Of a stretch of DNA of 5,891 nt, positions 1 through 5,621 are shown in pieces. The notes under the pieces were generated by a model, which saw nothing but the letters and a program-made list of their open reading frames with translations, made no database searches and had not been told where the DNA came from. The stretch is taken from NCBI GenBank assembly GCA_903839715.1, contig CAIMDH010000096.1:1-5891 (forward strand), given 5' to 3'. The DNA comes from an uncultured bacterium. GTDB lineage: Bacteria; Patescibacteriota; Minisyncoccia; Phycocordibacterales; UBA918. The first letter of the stretch is position 1. Every line of letters begins with the position of its first letter. The translations under genes and the position numbers were made by a program.

Positions 1-712
1 AGGTATCTGTGACTTTGCCAGACTCATCCAAAAGCGGCAGCTTTACCGTGACTGCAATATCCTTGATGTCCTTATAGCCAAGGTTGACCTCAAAATTAGA
101 GAGGGTCGTTCCGCAACGTGGACACAGGTGCATACTCTTGAACCCTTCGTAGACCAAACCCTTTTTGTGTAATTCACTAAAAACCCACCATACACTTTCA
201 GTGTAGGTGCTATCCATCGTCTTATAATCATTTTCCATGTCAGCCCATCGTCCCATGCGGGGCATCACTTTTTTCCAGTCAGACGCATACTCCATCACAG
301 CAGCGCGCGCAGCTTCGTTAAAATTCTTGATACCGTACTCCTCGATGTCTCGCTTGTTAGCCAGGCCGAGTTTTTTTTCAATTAGATTCTCAAGTGGCAA
401 GCCGTGGCAATCCCAGCCCCACTTGCGCTCTGTCCGAAATCCATTCATCGTCCAAAAACGTGGAATGGCATCTTTGATGGTACCGGCCAAAATATGCCCG
501 TGATGCGGGGTACCGGTCGCAAACGGTGGACCATCATAGAACACAAAGTCCCCCTTACTCTCCCCACCACCAGGTAGCGCTACGCTTTTATTAAAAATAT
601 CATTAGCTTCCCAAAAGGCCTGAATCTCCTCTTCTCGAAGTGACACCTCAGACTTAGTAACTGCAGATACTAATTCAACAGTATCGTTTTCACGATTAAT
701 TTTTTTAGACAT
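1..712 (-). CDS. ileS: Isoleucyl-tRNA synthetase, N-terminal part (cut by window edge)
   Basis: Cytosolic class I synthetase that charges tRNA-Ile with isoleucine. Only the first 237 codons are present; the gene runs off the left edge. Seen in the translation: the nucleotide-binding block DGPPFATGTPHHGH at residues 60-73, where HHGH is the HIGH signature; the IleRS-typical WDCHGLPLE at 100-108; and CPRCGTTLSNFEV at 197-209, which leads into the editing (CP1) region. These match the bacterial type 2 (eukaryote-like) IleRS group, which is often linked to mupirocin resistance (family knowledge, not tested here). The KMSKS loop and anticodon domain lie outside the window. The ATG at 712 is chosen because it gives the expected N-terminus; there is no clear Shine-Dalgarno, only AT-rich sequence, before it. 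Identification is near certain; the start is likely. Confidence 0.97.
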   Translation of the reverse strand, partial: MSKKINRENDTVELVSAVTKSEVSLREEEIQAFWEANDIFNKSVALPGGGESKGDFVFYDGPPFATGTPHHGHILAGTIKDAIPRFWTMNGFRTERKWGWDCHGLPLENLIEKKLGLANKRDIEEYGIKNFNEAARAAVMEYASDWKKVMPRMGRWADMENDYKTMDSTYTESVWWVFSELHKKGLVYEGFKSMHLCPRCGTTLSNFEVNLGYKDIKDIAVTVKLPLLDESGKVTDT

Positions 713-729
713 AAAATTAATTTACACGC

Positions 730-754
730 CAGAAAATAAAGTACTTATTTTCTG
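730..754. repeat. AT-rich inverted repeat upstream of ileS
   Basis: The arms CAGAAAATAA (730-739) and TTATTTTCTG (745-754) are perfect 10-bp complements around a 5-base centre. Two more outer pairs are possible after one mismatch. It lies 18 bases before the ileS start codon on the ileS-sense strand. It could be an operator or an mRNA hairpin in the ileS leader. No T-run follows, so it is not a good intrinsic terminator. The role is inferred only from position. Confidence 0.55.
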
Positions 755-763
755 ACGGTGCTA

Positions 764-802
764 TGCATATCAGACATAAATAATAAACGTGCATATCAGA
801 CA
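764..802. repeat. 13-bp direct repeat pair in the ileS leader region
   Basis: TGCATATCAGACA occurs at 764-776 and again at 790-802, exactly 26 bases apart. The second copy is also framed by ACGTG/CACGT arms (788-792 and 801-805 approximately). The pair lies between the proposed ileS promoter and the ileS start. A protein-binding site pair is possible, but nothing else in the window carries the motif. Confidence 0.6.
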
Positions 803-811
803 CGTAATGGC

Positions 812-839
812 ATCATAGCATAAAAACGCATTCTGAAAA
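812..839 (-). promoter_or_regulatory. Possible extended -10 promoter for ileS
   Basis: Read on the minus strand, TATGAT (812-817) is preceded by TGC, giving an extended -10, and a weak -35 TTTTCA (834-839) lies 16 bases upstream. Transcription would start near 805 and give a leader of roughly 95 bases that contains both 13-bp repeats and the inverted repeat. The -35 overlaps the terminator tail of the preceding small gene. This is a consensus match only. Confidence 0.35.
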
Positions 840-867
840 TAGAAAACTGCCCGTTAAAACGAGCAGT
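836..867 (-). terminator. Intrinsic terminator of the 37-residue peptide gene
   Basis: The minus strand reads ACTGCTCGTT-loop-AACGGGCAGT at 846-867: about nine pairs, including one G-T wobble, around a four-base loop. It is followed by TTTTCTATTTTC. It lies about 27 bases after the stop codon of the small minus-strand gene and separates it from ileS. Confidence 0.75.
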
Positions 868-893
868 GGTGGGACCTCTTTTGGGGTCAAAAT

Positions 894-1007
894 TTAACTA
901 AAACGTACTCGCTCCTTTACTTCGTCTGCGACTGCAGTAGCACAGCCCTCAAACTTACTTCTAAACAAACGAGCGATGAGCTTTTCAACAGCCTTAGCGA
1001 ACTCCAT
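894..1007 (-). CDS. Unrecognised 37-residue peptide
   Basis: An ATG-to-TAA reading frame of 37 codons. The case for a real gene is the surrounding machinery: an AAGGAG ribosome site (AGGAG core at 1013-1017) five bases before the ATG, a plausible promoter about 30 bases upstream, and an intrinsic terminator just past the stop. The peptide begins MEFAKAVEKLIARLF and has alternating hydrophobic (A, V, L, I, F) and charged (K, E, R) residues, as in an amphipathic helix. There is one cysteine (residue 22) and no transmembrane segment or signal peptide. I do not recognise a family. It is divergent from the carbonic-anhydrase-like gene and probably controlled separately. It could instead be a small RNA whose RBS-like sequence is accidental, but the spacing favours translation. 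Confidence 0.6.
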   Translation of the reverse strand: MEFAKAVEKLIARLFRSKFEGCATAVADEVKERVRFS

Positions 1008-1034
1008 AAGAACTCCTTTTGTTGTACGGCTCAC

Positions 1035-1062
1035 ACAATAACACACTTTTATCACTTTTCAA
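1035..1062 (-). promoter_or_regulatory. Probable promoter of the 37-residue peptide gene
   Basis: On the minus strand a -35 TTGAAA (1057-1062) and a -10 TATTGT (1035-1040) are separated by 16 bases. The predicted start near 1028 leaves a short leader that contains the AAGGAG ribosome site. Motif match only. Confidence 0.45.
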
Positions 1063-1117
1063 GCCTATTCTCGTGCCAACTGTTTTCGTCTCTATAAGTT
1101 ATTCACCGTAAACCCCC

Positions 1118-1145
1118 TTGTCAAAAATAATATGAAGAGTAGTAT
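1118..1145 (+). promoter_or_regulatory. Probable promoter of the carbonic-anhydrase-like gene
   Basis: The -35 TTGTCA (1118-1123) matches five of six consensus bases and sits 16 bases before the -10 TAGTAT (1140-1145). The predicted start is near 1152, giving a leader of about 50 bases with no obvious hairpin. It diverges from the promoter at 1035-1062. Confidence 0.55.
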
Positions 1146-1202
1146 TTGCAACGGTATAGTTTAGTTCTCGCCCCCAACCACAATCGCAAAGAGGAGTTAG
1201 TT

Positions 1203-1649
1203 ATGATGTCAGGAAAAGAACACTTGGTTCTAGTTCGTTGTTCTGATGGGAGAATTCAAGTCCCAAAAGAATTTAGTCATTACGTTGTACACCCGATCAG
1301 TCTACCTGGTGGACCGATCGCTCCCGAACTCTTTTCTATCACCACTGATGATGGTGGGAAGACTTCGGAAGTTCTACACAGAAGTATTGACACCATGGTT
1401 GCGATTAAGTTTCCCACTCGAATCGTAATCACGGCACACAGCCACTGCGCAGCTGCTAGTTTCGTTGGCTACAACGAAACTCAGCTGGAGGATGCCTGTA
1501 TGAGGTTCGCCCTAGTAGTACAAAAACGCTTTCCCCACATTCGGGTAACTGTATTTTTTGACCACCACTCCGAGTGCGGACAACATCGGCCTCATCCCCC
1601 ACGTTTTATCGATAGTAAAATTAATGAAGGAGCTCTATCGGTTGTTTGA
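1203..1649 (+). CDS. Small beta-carbonic-anhydrase-like protein
   Basis: A 148-residue protein with the beta-carbonic anhydrase signature. CSDGR at 13-17 supplies the first zinc cysteine (C13) and the Asp15-Arg17 dyad, and HSHC at 79-82 supplies H79 and C82. The order and roughly 65-residue gap match the Cys-x-Asp-x-Arg ... His-x-x-Cys pattern of enzymes that interconvert CO2 and bicarbonate with zinc in the cytosol. It is shorter than usual family members (about 160-220 residues), so the N-terminal helices are missing or reduced and activity is not assured. The C-terminal part has a dense His/Cys patch, H121, H122, C125, H128 and H131, that is not part of the usual motif. The start at 1203 is chosen over the upstream in-frame TTG at 1146 because GAGGAG (1191-1196) is six bases before it and the TTG lies at the promoter; the adjacent ATG at 1206 is equally possible. 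It is a monocistronic gene and the only clear plus-strand gene here. The fold assignment is fairly secure, the enzymatic role less so. Confidence 0.8.
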   Translation: MMSGKEHLVLVRCSDGRIQVPKEFSHYVVHPISLPGGPIAPELFSITTDDGGKTSEVLHRSIDTMVAIKFPTRIVITAHSHCAAASFVGYNETQLEDACMRFALVVQKRFPHIRVTVFFDHHSECGQHRPHPPRFIDSKINEGALSVV

Positions 1650-1681
1650 AAAAGGGTTAGTCGCAAGCGACTAACCCTTTT
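1650..1681 (+). terminator. Strong terminator after the carbonic-anhydrase-like gene
   Basis: AAAAGGGTTAGTCG (1650-1663) pairs perfectly with CGACTAACCCTTTT (1668-1681) around a CAAG loop, directly after the TGA stop. The A-rich and T-rich flanks would let it work in both directions. Confidence 0.92.
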
Positions 1682-1747
1682 CTTCTATTTGTTATTTAAA
1701 TAGTACATATGTATTCACCCTATATATTTTTGACGAACTGACCCATA

Positions 1748-1779
1748 AAAAACCACCCAGATCAAAGTGGGTGGTTTTT
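1748..1779 (-). terminator. Terminator of the downstream paralogue unit (copy A)
   Basis: AAAAACCACCCA (1748-1759) and TGGGTGGTTTTT (1768-1779) are perfect 12-bp complements. It lies about 20 bases after the copy A stop codon on the minus strand and has T-runs on both strands, so it may also back up the plus-strand terminator. The CCACCC/GGGTGG core recurs in the two other terminators at 2225-2251 and 2705-2730. Confidence 0.9.
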
Positions 1780-1799
1780 GGTTAAAGAACAGACGGTTT

Positions 1800-2135
1800 T
1801 TAGGCTGGTACAGCGGCTTCGGCCAGTTCTGGAAGGAACGATTCCAGATGTGGTCTAAGGAAGTCCTCGAACGAACCGGATTTCATCGTACCTTGCCAAA
1901 GCTTGGCAGTTGATGCATGACGAGAGGGATTTTTTATCCAGGAATCATTTTCATGACCAACAAACACATGTCCGGAGCCCTGCGGATGTTTGAGCTCAGC
2001 AGACAAGCTGAGCGCGCATGATAGCCACAGTGTTGAAAAACATTTGAAATTACCACGAGCGACCGTGAAAACTTTTGGATCTGGATTTCCTGCACTAACC
2101 GCAGGCAAGAACATCACACACAGACGATTGGACAT
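1800..2135 (-). CDS. Unrecognised 111-residue protein, tandem paralogue A
   Basis: A 111-codon gene starting at an ATG with AGGAG (2144-2148) eight bases upstream. It aligns without gaps to the neighbouring copy B over its first 101 residues, with about 61 identities by eye. Shared blocks are NRL near the start, ARGNFK at 26-31, SGHVFVG at 54-60, DSW at 64-66, and a long invariant stretch from WQGT (80-83) through KSGSFEDFL (85-93) to PHLESFL (95-101). A cysteine at 40 is also shared. The last ten residues diverge and are Ala/Glu-rich here. No signal peptide or membrane segment is evident, so it is probably cytosolic. I do not recognise the family and give no function. Concentration of identity in protein motifs, with many changes elsewhere, argues that both copies are selected as proteins. 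It has its own promoter, leader hairpin and terminator. Confidence 0.8.
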   Translation of the reverse strand: MSNRLCVMFLPAVSAGNPDPKVFTVARGNFKCFSTLWLSCALSLSAELKHPQGSGHVFVGHENDSWIKNPSRHASTAKLWQGTMKSGSFEDFLRPHLESFLPELAEAAVPA

Positions 2136-2153
2136 TTTTATTTCTCCTATGTT

Positions 2154-2176
2154 CTACTGGCGACCATCGCCAATAG
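2154..2176 (-). promoter_or_regulatory. 5'-terminal leader hairpin, copy A
   Basis: On the minus strand CTATTGGCGA and TCGCCAGTAG pair over ten positions (one T-G wobble) around a TGG loop. The predicted transcription start (about 2177) lies one base before it, so the mRNA would begin with this stem. It matches the hairpin at 2636-2656 in position and in the GCGA-TGG-TCGC core. Its role could be protection of the mRNA 5' end or binding of a regulator. Confidence 0.65.
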
Positions 2177-2183
2177 AAGAAAG

Positions 2184-2212
2184 ATAGTACGGCACTCACA
2201 GAATAAATACAA
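2184..2212 (-). promoter_or_regulatory. Promoter of paralogue copy A
   Basis: The -35 TTGTAT (2207-2212) and -10 TACTAT (2184-2189) are separated by 17 bases on the minus strand. The same two hexamers, with the same spacing, occur before copy B (2665-2693), which is good evidence that they are functional. Confidence 0.75.
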
Positions 2213-2224
2213 GTATCAGAAAGT

Positions 2225-2251
2225 AAAAAAACCACCCTGGTTGGGTGGTTT
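2225..2251 (-). terminator. Terminator of paralogue copy B
   Basis: The minus strand forms a nine-pair stem AAACCACCC/GGGTGGTTT (arms 2243-2251 and 2229-2237) with a five-base loop, followed by a run of T. It lies about 20 bases after the copy B stop and about 12 bases before the copy A promoter, so the two copies are separate transcription units. Confidence 0.9.
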
Positions 2252-2271
2252 AGTTAAAGAACAAACGGCTT

Positions 2272-2613
2272 TTAAGTCAACATGACTTCTTCAGTCTTTA
2301 TGTTTGTTGACAAGAACGATTCCAGGTGCGGTTTGAGAAAGTCCTCGAACGAACCGGATTTCTTTGTACCTTGCCAATGATCGGCATGGGCACCAAAACG
2401 AACAAGGTTTTTCATCCAGGAATCATATTCCCGTCCGACAAACACGTGCCCGGAACTTTCTGGTTGAGTGAGCTCTTCAGGCATGCGTCCAGCACACGAC
2501 TCCTTGAGCGCGGCAAAATTTTTGAAATTACCGCGAGCAAGGGTGATTGGTTGTGGGTTTGGATTCCGACTTGTGTTGATAGGCAAGAAAACAACAACTA
2601 AACGGTTCGGCAT
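2272..2613 (-). CDS. Unrecognised 113-residue protein, tandem paralogue B
   Basis: A 113-codon gene with AGGAG (2621-2625) seven bases before its ATG. It is the second member of the tandem pair, about 60% identical to copy A over residues 1-101 with no gaps. The motifs are in the same places: NRL at 3-5, ARGNFK at 26-31, SGHVFVG at 54-60, DSW at 64-66, and WQGT to PHLESFL at 80-101. The invariant C-terminal block suggests a binding or active surface. The tail after residue 101 is unrelated to that of copy A and carries Thr, Lys and Glu. There is no signal peptide or membrane helix. It sits between argS and copy A with its own promoter and terminator, so it is not part of the argS operon. I do not recognise the family. 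Confidence 0.82.
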   Translation of the reverse strand: MPNRLVVVFLPINTSRNPNPQPITLARGNFKNFAALKESCAGRMPEELTQPESSGHVFVGREYDSWMKNLVRFGAHADHWQGTKKSGSFEDFLKPHLESFLSTNIKTEEVMLT

Positions 2614-2635
2614 TACGTATCTCCTACTAGTTTTT

Positions 2636-2656
2636 TACCAGCGACCATCGCAGGTA
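2636..2656 (-). promoter_or_regulatory. 5'-terminal leader hairpin, copy B
   Basis: On the minus strand TACCTGCGA pairs with TCGCTGGTA: four outer and four inner pairs, one T-T mismatch, and a TGG loop. The predicted transcription start is near 2658, so the hairpin again lies at the mRNA 5' end. Compared with copy A, the lower-stem bases differ but the pairing is kept. Confidence 0.65.
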
Positions 2657-2664
2657 GGTGAAAG

Positions 2665-2693
2665 ATAGTACTGGAATCACACATTAAATACAA
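2665..2693 (-). promoter_or_regulatory. Promoter of paralogue copy B
   Basis: The -35 TTGTAT (2688-2693) and -10 TACTAT (2665-2670) are 17 bases apart on the minus strand, identical in hexamers and spacing to copy A. Part of the spacer (TGTGTGA versus TGTGAGT) and the CTTTC after the -10 are also alike. Confidence 0.75.
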
Positions 2694-2704
2694 GCCCCTT
2701 TCGT

Positions 2705-2730
2705 AAAAACCACCCTGGCGGGTGGCTTTT
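2705..2730 (-). terminator. Terminator of the DUF2914-argS operon
   Basis: AAAAGCCACCC and GGGTGGTTTTT pair over about 11 positions (one G-T wobble) around a GCCA loop on the minus strand. It starts two bases after the argS stop codon. It shares the CCACCC/GGGTGG core with the terminators of both paralogue units. Confidence 0.9.
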
Positions 2731-2732
2731 AC

Positions 2733-4418
2733 CTACATCTCGTCCGGTGCAATGATACCAAGTATCCAGAGACCATTCTTGAGAGTTGTCCTCACTGCTT
2801 CGGCGACGGCAATTTTGTATGGTGCGTAGGTGTCTTCTTTGTCAGCGATTTTTTCGTGGGCATAAAACGTGTTAAAGGCAGCCGCAAGTTCTGTCAAATA
2901 CCCGGTTACGGCATGAGGAGCACGTTCGACTAGTGCCGCTTTTACCACCTCAGGGAATCGATATAACACCCGTTCCAACACATAGGGAGTCTCTGGAGCT
3001 AAAGCTACCCCACTCTCGAGTCCCGCCTCGCGCGCCTTCTTCAACACACTCGTGATACGCGCATGTGTGTATTGCAAATACGGACCAGAATCACCTTCAA
3101 ATGATAAGGCTTTTTCTTTATCAAAAATAGTATTTTGGAGAATACTTCCGCGCAGTGTGGTGTACTTGATAGCGGCGATAGCAACGTTACGAGCTAGTAC
3201 CGCATCAGGCTCTGTCACACCACCTTCAGCCATCTTAGCGGATGCAGCAATAGCCACCTCATCAATAAAATCAATAGCGGTAATTACATCCCCGGTCCGT
3301 GAAGACATTTTTCCGGAAGTGAGCCGTACCGTACCGTGACCAATATGTTCAGTCTTTACGGCCAACTCAGGATACACAAAACTCATTGCTTTTTTGAGGA
3401 CTTTAAAATATTCGTTGACTTCATTGGCAGTACTGATCACTGACCAGTCGTACTGACCCAAGCGTTCTTCTTTTAGTTTTGCGAGCGCCAACTCTTTGGC
3501 TTCGTAGGTAGGCAGACCTTCTTTATTTAGAAATACACGCGTATGCAAGCCATAGTCTTCACCCACAAAAACTCTCGCTCCGTCACTCTCAGGAAAGATG
3601 TCCGAATGCGCCAAAACTAACTCCTTGCCTCTTGGCCCAGTTTCACTTTCAAAAAAGTACTCATCGAATTGTGTGTCGACAATTTCGTAAATAGTTTCAA
3701 AATATGTTAGAGACACCTTTCGTCCCGCGTCATACAGCGCTGTAATAGCAGCATCAGATCGTTCGTAGATAGCCTTATTGATAGTCCGAATCTCAGCCGC
3801 TGCCACTTCGTTGGTTTTATAAGAAGTAGCACCGAGAGCGTACGCTTTGCCAAGCTCACGTGCCGAAAAATCACCATCACTATCGATGCCGAGTTGCTGC
3901 ATTCCCCACACTGCATGCGCTACATGTAGCCCAATATCACCTTGATAATTAACACGTTTAGTATAAGCGCCGTTCATCATAAAAAGACGTGCGATACTTT
4001 CTCCGACAGCATTAGTGAACAAATGACCAATATGAAATTCTTTAAATGGGTTGGGGTCTGTATACTCCACAAGCACCTTCTTTCCTGCCCAGGTCTCGTT
4101 CCTTCCCCATATCTCACCTTGTGCCACTGCCCGCTCAAGCTCAGCAGTAAAAAAGTCGCGCGTCAGATAAAAATTCAAAAATCCTGGGCCGGCTATTTCA
4201 ATACGTTCGACATACGGAATCTGTCCGGCCAGTGCTGACGCCAGCTCCTCCGCTACCACCCGCGGTGCTTTGCCCGCCGCTTTGGCAACCACCATCGCCA
4301 CGTTACATGCATAGTCACCATGTGCCAAATCAGCAGGATGCTCTATAGTAAAAGTGGCCGGTGGTAATCCGAGTTTGGCGAGAGTTTCGGAGACGGCGGT
4401 TTTTAATACTTCATCCAT
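2733..4418 (-). CDS. argS: Arginyl-tRNA synthetase
   Basis: Cytosolic class I synthetase that charges tRNA-Arg with arginine. The 561-residue length fits the family. Residues 1-90 are the ArgRS-specific N-terminal (Add-1) domain, with HGDYACNVAM at 33-42 and AGPGFLNFYL at 76-85. FHIGHL at 128-133 is the HIGH motif. GKMSSR at 369-374 is the KMSKS-type loop in the reduced form common in ArgRS. The C-terminal DALR anticodon-binding domain begins around LQYTHARI (448-455) and the protein ends in APDEM, a variant of the usual APERM. It is the second gene of an operon, 20 bases after the DUF2914 gene stop. No clear Shine-Dalgarno precedes its ATG, so translation may depend on the upstream gene. It appears intact. 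Confidence 0.98.
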   Translation of the reverse strand: MDEVLKTAVSETLAKLGLPPATFTIEHPADLAHGDYACNVAMVVAKAAGKAPRVVAEELASALAGQIPYVERIEIAGPGFLNFYLTRDFFTAELERAVAQGEIWGRNETWAGKKVLVEYTDPNPFKEFHIGHLFTNAVGESIARLFMMNGAYTKRVNYQGDIGLHVAHAVWGMQQLGIDSDGDFSARELGKAYALGATSYKTNEVAAAEIRTINKAIYERSDAAITALYDAGRKVSLTYFETIYEIVDTQFDEYFFESETGPRGKELVLAHSDIFPESDGARVFVGEDYGLHTRVFLNKEGLPTYEAKELALAKLKEERLGQYDWSVISTANEVNEYFKVLKKAMSFVYPELAVKTEHIGHGTVRLTSGKMSSRTGDVITAIDFIDEVAIAASAKMAEGGVTEPDAVLARNVAIAAIKYTTLRGSILQNTIFDKEKALSFEGDSGPYLQYTHARITSVLKKAREAGLESGVALAPETPYVLERVLYRFPEVVKAALVERAPHAVTGYLTELAAAFNTFYAHEKIADKEDTYAPYKIAVAEAVRTTLKNGLWILGIIAPDEM

Positions 4419-4438
4419 AGTGTCCGTAGAATACCCAA

Positions 4439-5581
4439 TTATTCGACAACTGTCACGAGACTAGTTGACTCCGTACTACTATCGACAATAAATGTCATTC
4501 TCCCCAACACCTGACCACGCACAGTCTCTACGCCACAACGCCACTTTCCCTCAACCAAATTTTTGGTCATTGTATACCCCCGATAGCCATTTTTGTTTTC
4601 CCACGACACTGTGTATGGCTGCGTAAATCTTGTTATCCATCCTTCTGTCTCATTATAATATTCCCAACGGTGAACAATCTCCGTCTTCAAACTAGTCGGT
4701 GCGTATACTCGCGCAAAACAGTACGCAACGCCAGCTGTACTAGGGTGGAACACTGGTGGCAGTACCGAAAACTGACCACGCCACCACGGCTGATGCTCTT
4801 TAGTAATACGATAGCCGCCGGTAGCGGTTCGCTCAACTTCTTGATACACACTAAGCTCAGTGAGCGAGAGTGGTATCGGAGGAATCATATTCAGAAAGTA
4901 CAAAACATTGAAAAAAGCGTAGAGACTACCAATGGTAAATACGATATACCGCTTTTCGAGCACGAGATAGTGCGGAATGATATATCCCAATATCTTGAGC
5001 AAGAAATACATACACACCAACGCCAATACTCCGCTCCCAACAAAAATCACATCCCCCATTTCACCAATCATAACTGGCACTATTAGTACTAGATACGACA
5101 ATAATCCAATGAAGTACACCACCAGGTTATACAACAAACGATTAGAACGTTTCTTCACCAATTCATTAGCTATGATAACGCCGATGATAAGTAGCAGAAA
5201 TGGCGCATTTACAAATAAGTCGCCACTACGTCCATAAAAAATGAGCATCCCCGAGAGGAGACCTCCGAAAGAATATTGCATCAAGATTGGCATACCTTTA
5301 CGCAAAAAGGCACCTATTGTTCCCGATACTTTTTCTGATACACCCACATAAAAAAGTAACAACGATACTGAAGCAAGCATGACATAAAAAAAGAGTACGG
5401 AGTTATCAAAGGTGTCATCAATCCGATTTAGCAATAAAAAGTCAGTCACAAAACCAAGCAAAAAAGCAATGGTCAGCCAATGGTGCTGAGCAAAACTAAA
5501 TAGTGTTGTGTCAAACAATAACAAGCGCTTCATCACTCTATTGTATGCCACTCTAAGTGATTCATAAAATGATAGATACAT
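4439..5581 (-). CDS. Multi-pass membrane protein with C-terminal DUF2914 domain
   Basis: 380 codons from the first ATG. Residues about 34-231 hold roughly seven hydrophobic helices (near 34-51, 61-80, 97-116, 124-140, 149-172, 178-198 and 212-231). GFVTDFLLLNRID at 43-55 resembles the first-helix signature of this family in CPR genomes. Residues about 285-367 match DUF2914, with HRWEYYN (304-310), GYRGYT (332-337) and GKWRCGVETVRGQVLG (345-360). The function of DUF2914 proteins is unknown; the soluble domain probably lies on the outer face of the membrane. The start is uncertain. The ATG at 5581 directly follows the T-run of a terminator and lacks a ribosome site. The ATG at 5533 (Met17) is a good alternative: a TACAAT -10-like hexamer at 5540-5545 would place a leaderless transcript start on it. 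It lies upstream of argS, probably co-transcribed. Confidence 0.85.
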   Translation of the reverse strand: MYLSFYESLRVAYNRVMKRLLLFDTTLFSFAQHHWLTIAFLLGFVTDFLLLNRIDDTFDNSVLFFYVMLASVSLLLFYVGVSEKVSGTIGAFLRKGMPILMQYSFGGLLSGMLIFYGRSGDLFVNAPFLLLIIGVIIANELVKKRSNRLLYNLVVYFIGLLSYLVLIVPVMIGEMGDVIFVGSGVLALVCMYFLLKILGYIIPHYLVLEKRYIVFTIGSLYAFFNVLYFLNMIPPIPLSLTELSVYQEVERTATGGYRITKEHQPWWRGQFSVLPPVFHPSTAGVAYCFARVYAPTSLKTEIVHRWEYYNETEGWITRFTQPYTVSWENKNGYRGYTMTKNLVEGKWRCGVETVRGQVLGRMTFIVDSSTESTSLVTVVE

Positions 5582-5621
5582 AAAAAAACCCGATCAGCCA
5601 GACATATCTGACAGATCGGGT
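5582..5621 (-). terminator. Intrinsic terminator just upstream of the DUF2914 gene
   Basis: On the minus strand ACCCGATC pairs with GATCGGGT (8 bp; 5614-5621 with 5588-5595), enclosing a smaller CAGA/TCTG stem, and is followed by seven T. The T-run ends at the base before the ATG at 5581. It either ends a small RNA from 5582-5691 or acts as an attenuator before the DUF2914-argS operon. Confidence 0.85.

Noticed and set aside
764..802. CRISPR array
   Set aside because: Only two 13-base repeats with a 13-base gap; repeat and spacer are too short and no cas genes are present.
1146..1202. 19-codon N-terminal extension of the CA-like protein from a TTG
   Set aside because: The TTG lies directly after the proposed -10 and before the predicted transcription start; GAGGAG at 1191-1196 points to the ATG at 1203.
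1990..2187. Plus-strand open frame opposite paralogue A (65 codons)
   Set aside because: It is antisense to a gene with promoter, ribosome site and conserved paralogue; the similar frame opposite copy B follows simply from the shared sequence.
2326..2668. Plus-strand frames opposite paralogue B (91 and 66 codons)
   Set aside because: No ribosome site or promoter in that direction; they mirror the conserved minus-strand gene.
4670..5237. Plus-strand frames of 138 and 86 codons opposite the DUF2914 gene
   Set aside because: Antisense to a clear membrane protein gene, low-complexity composition, no ribosome site.
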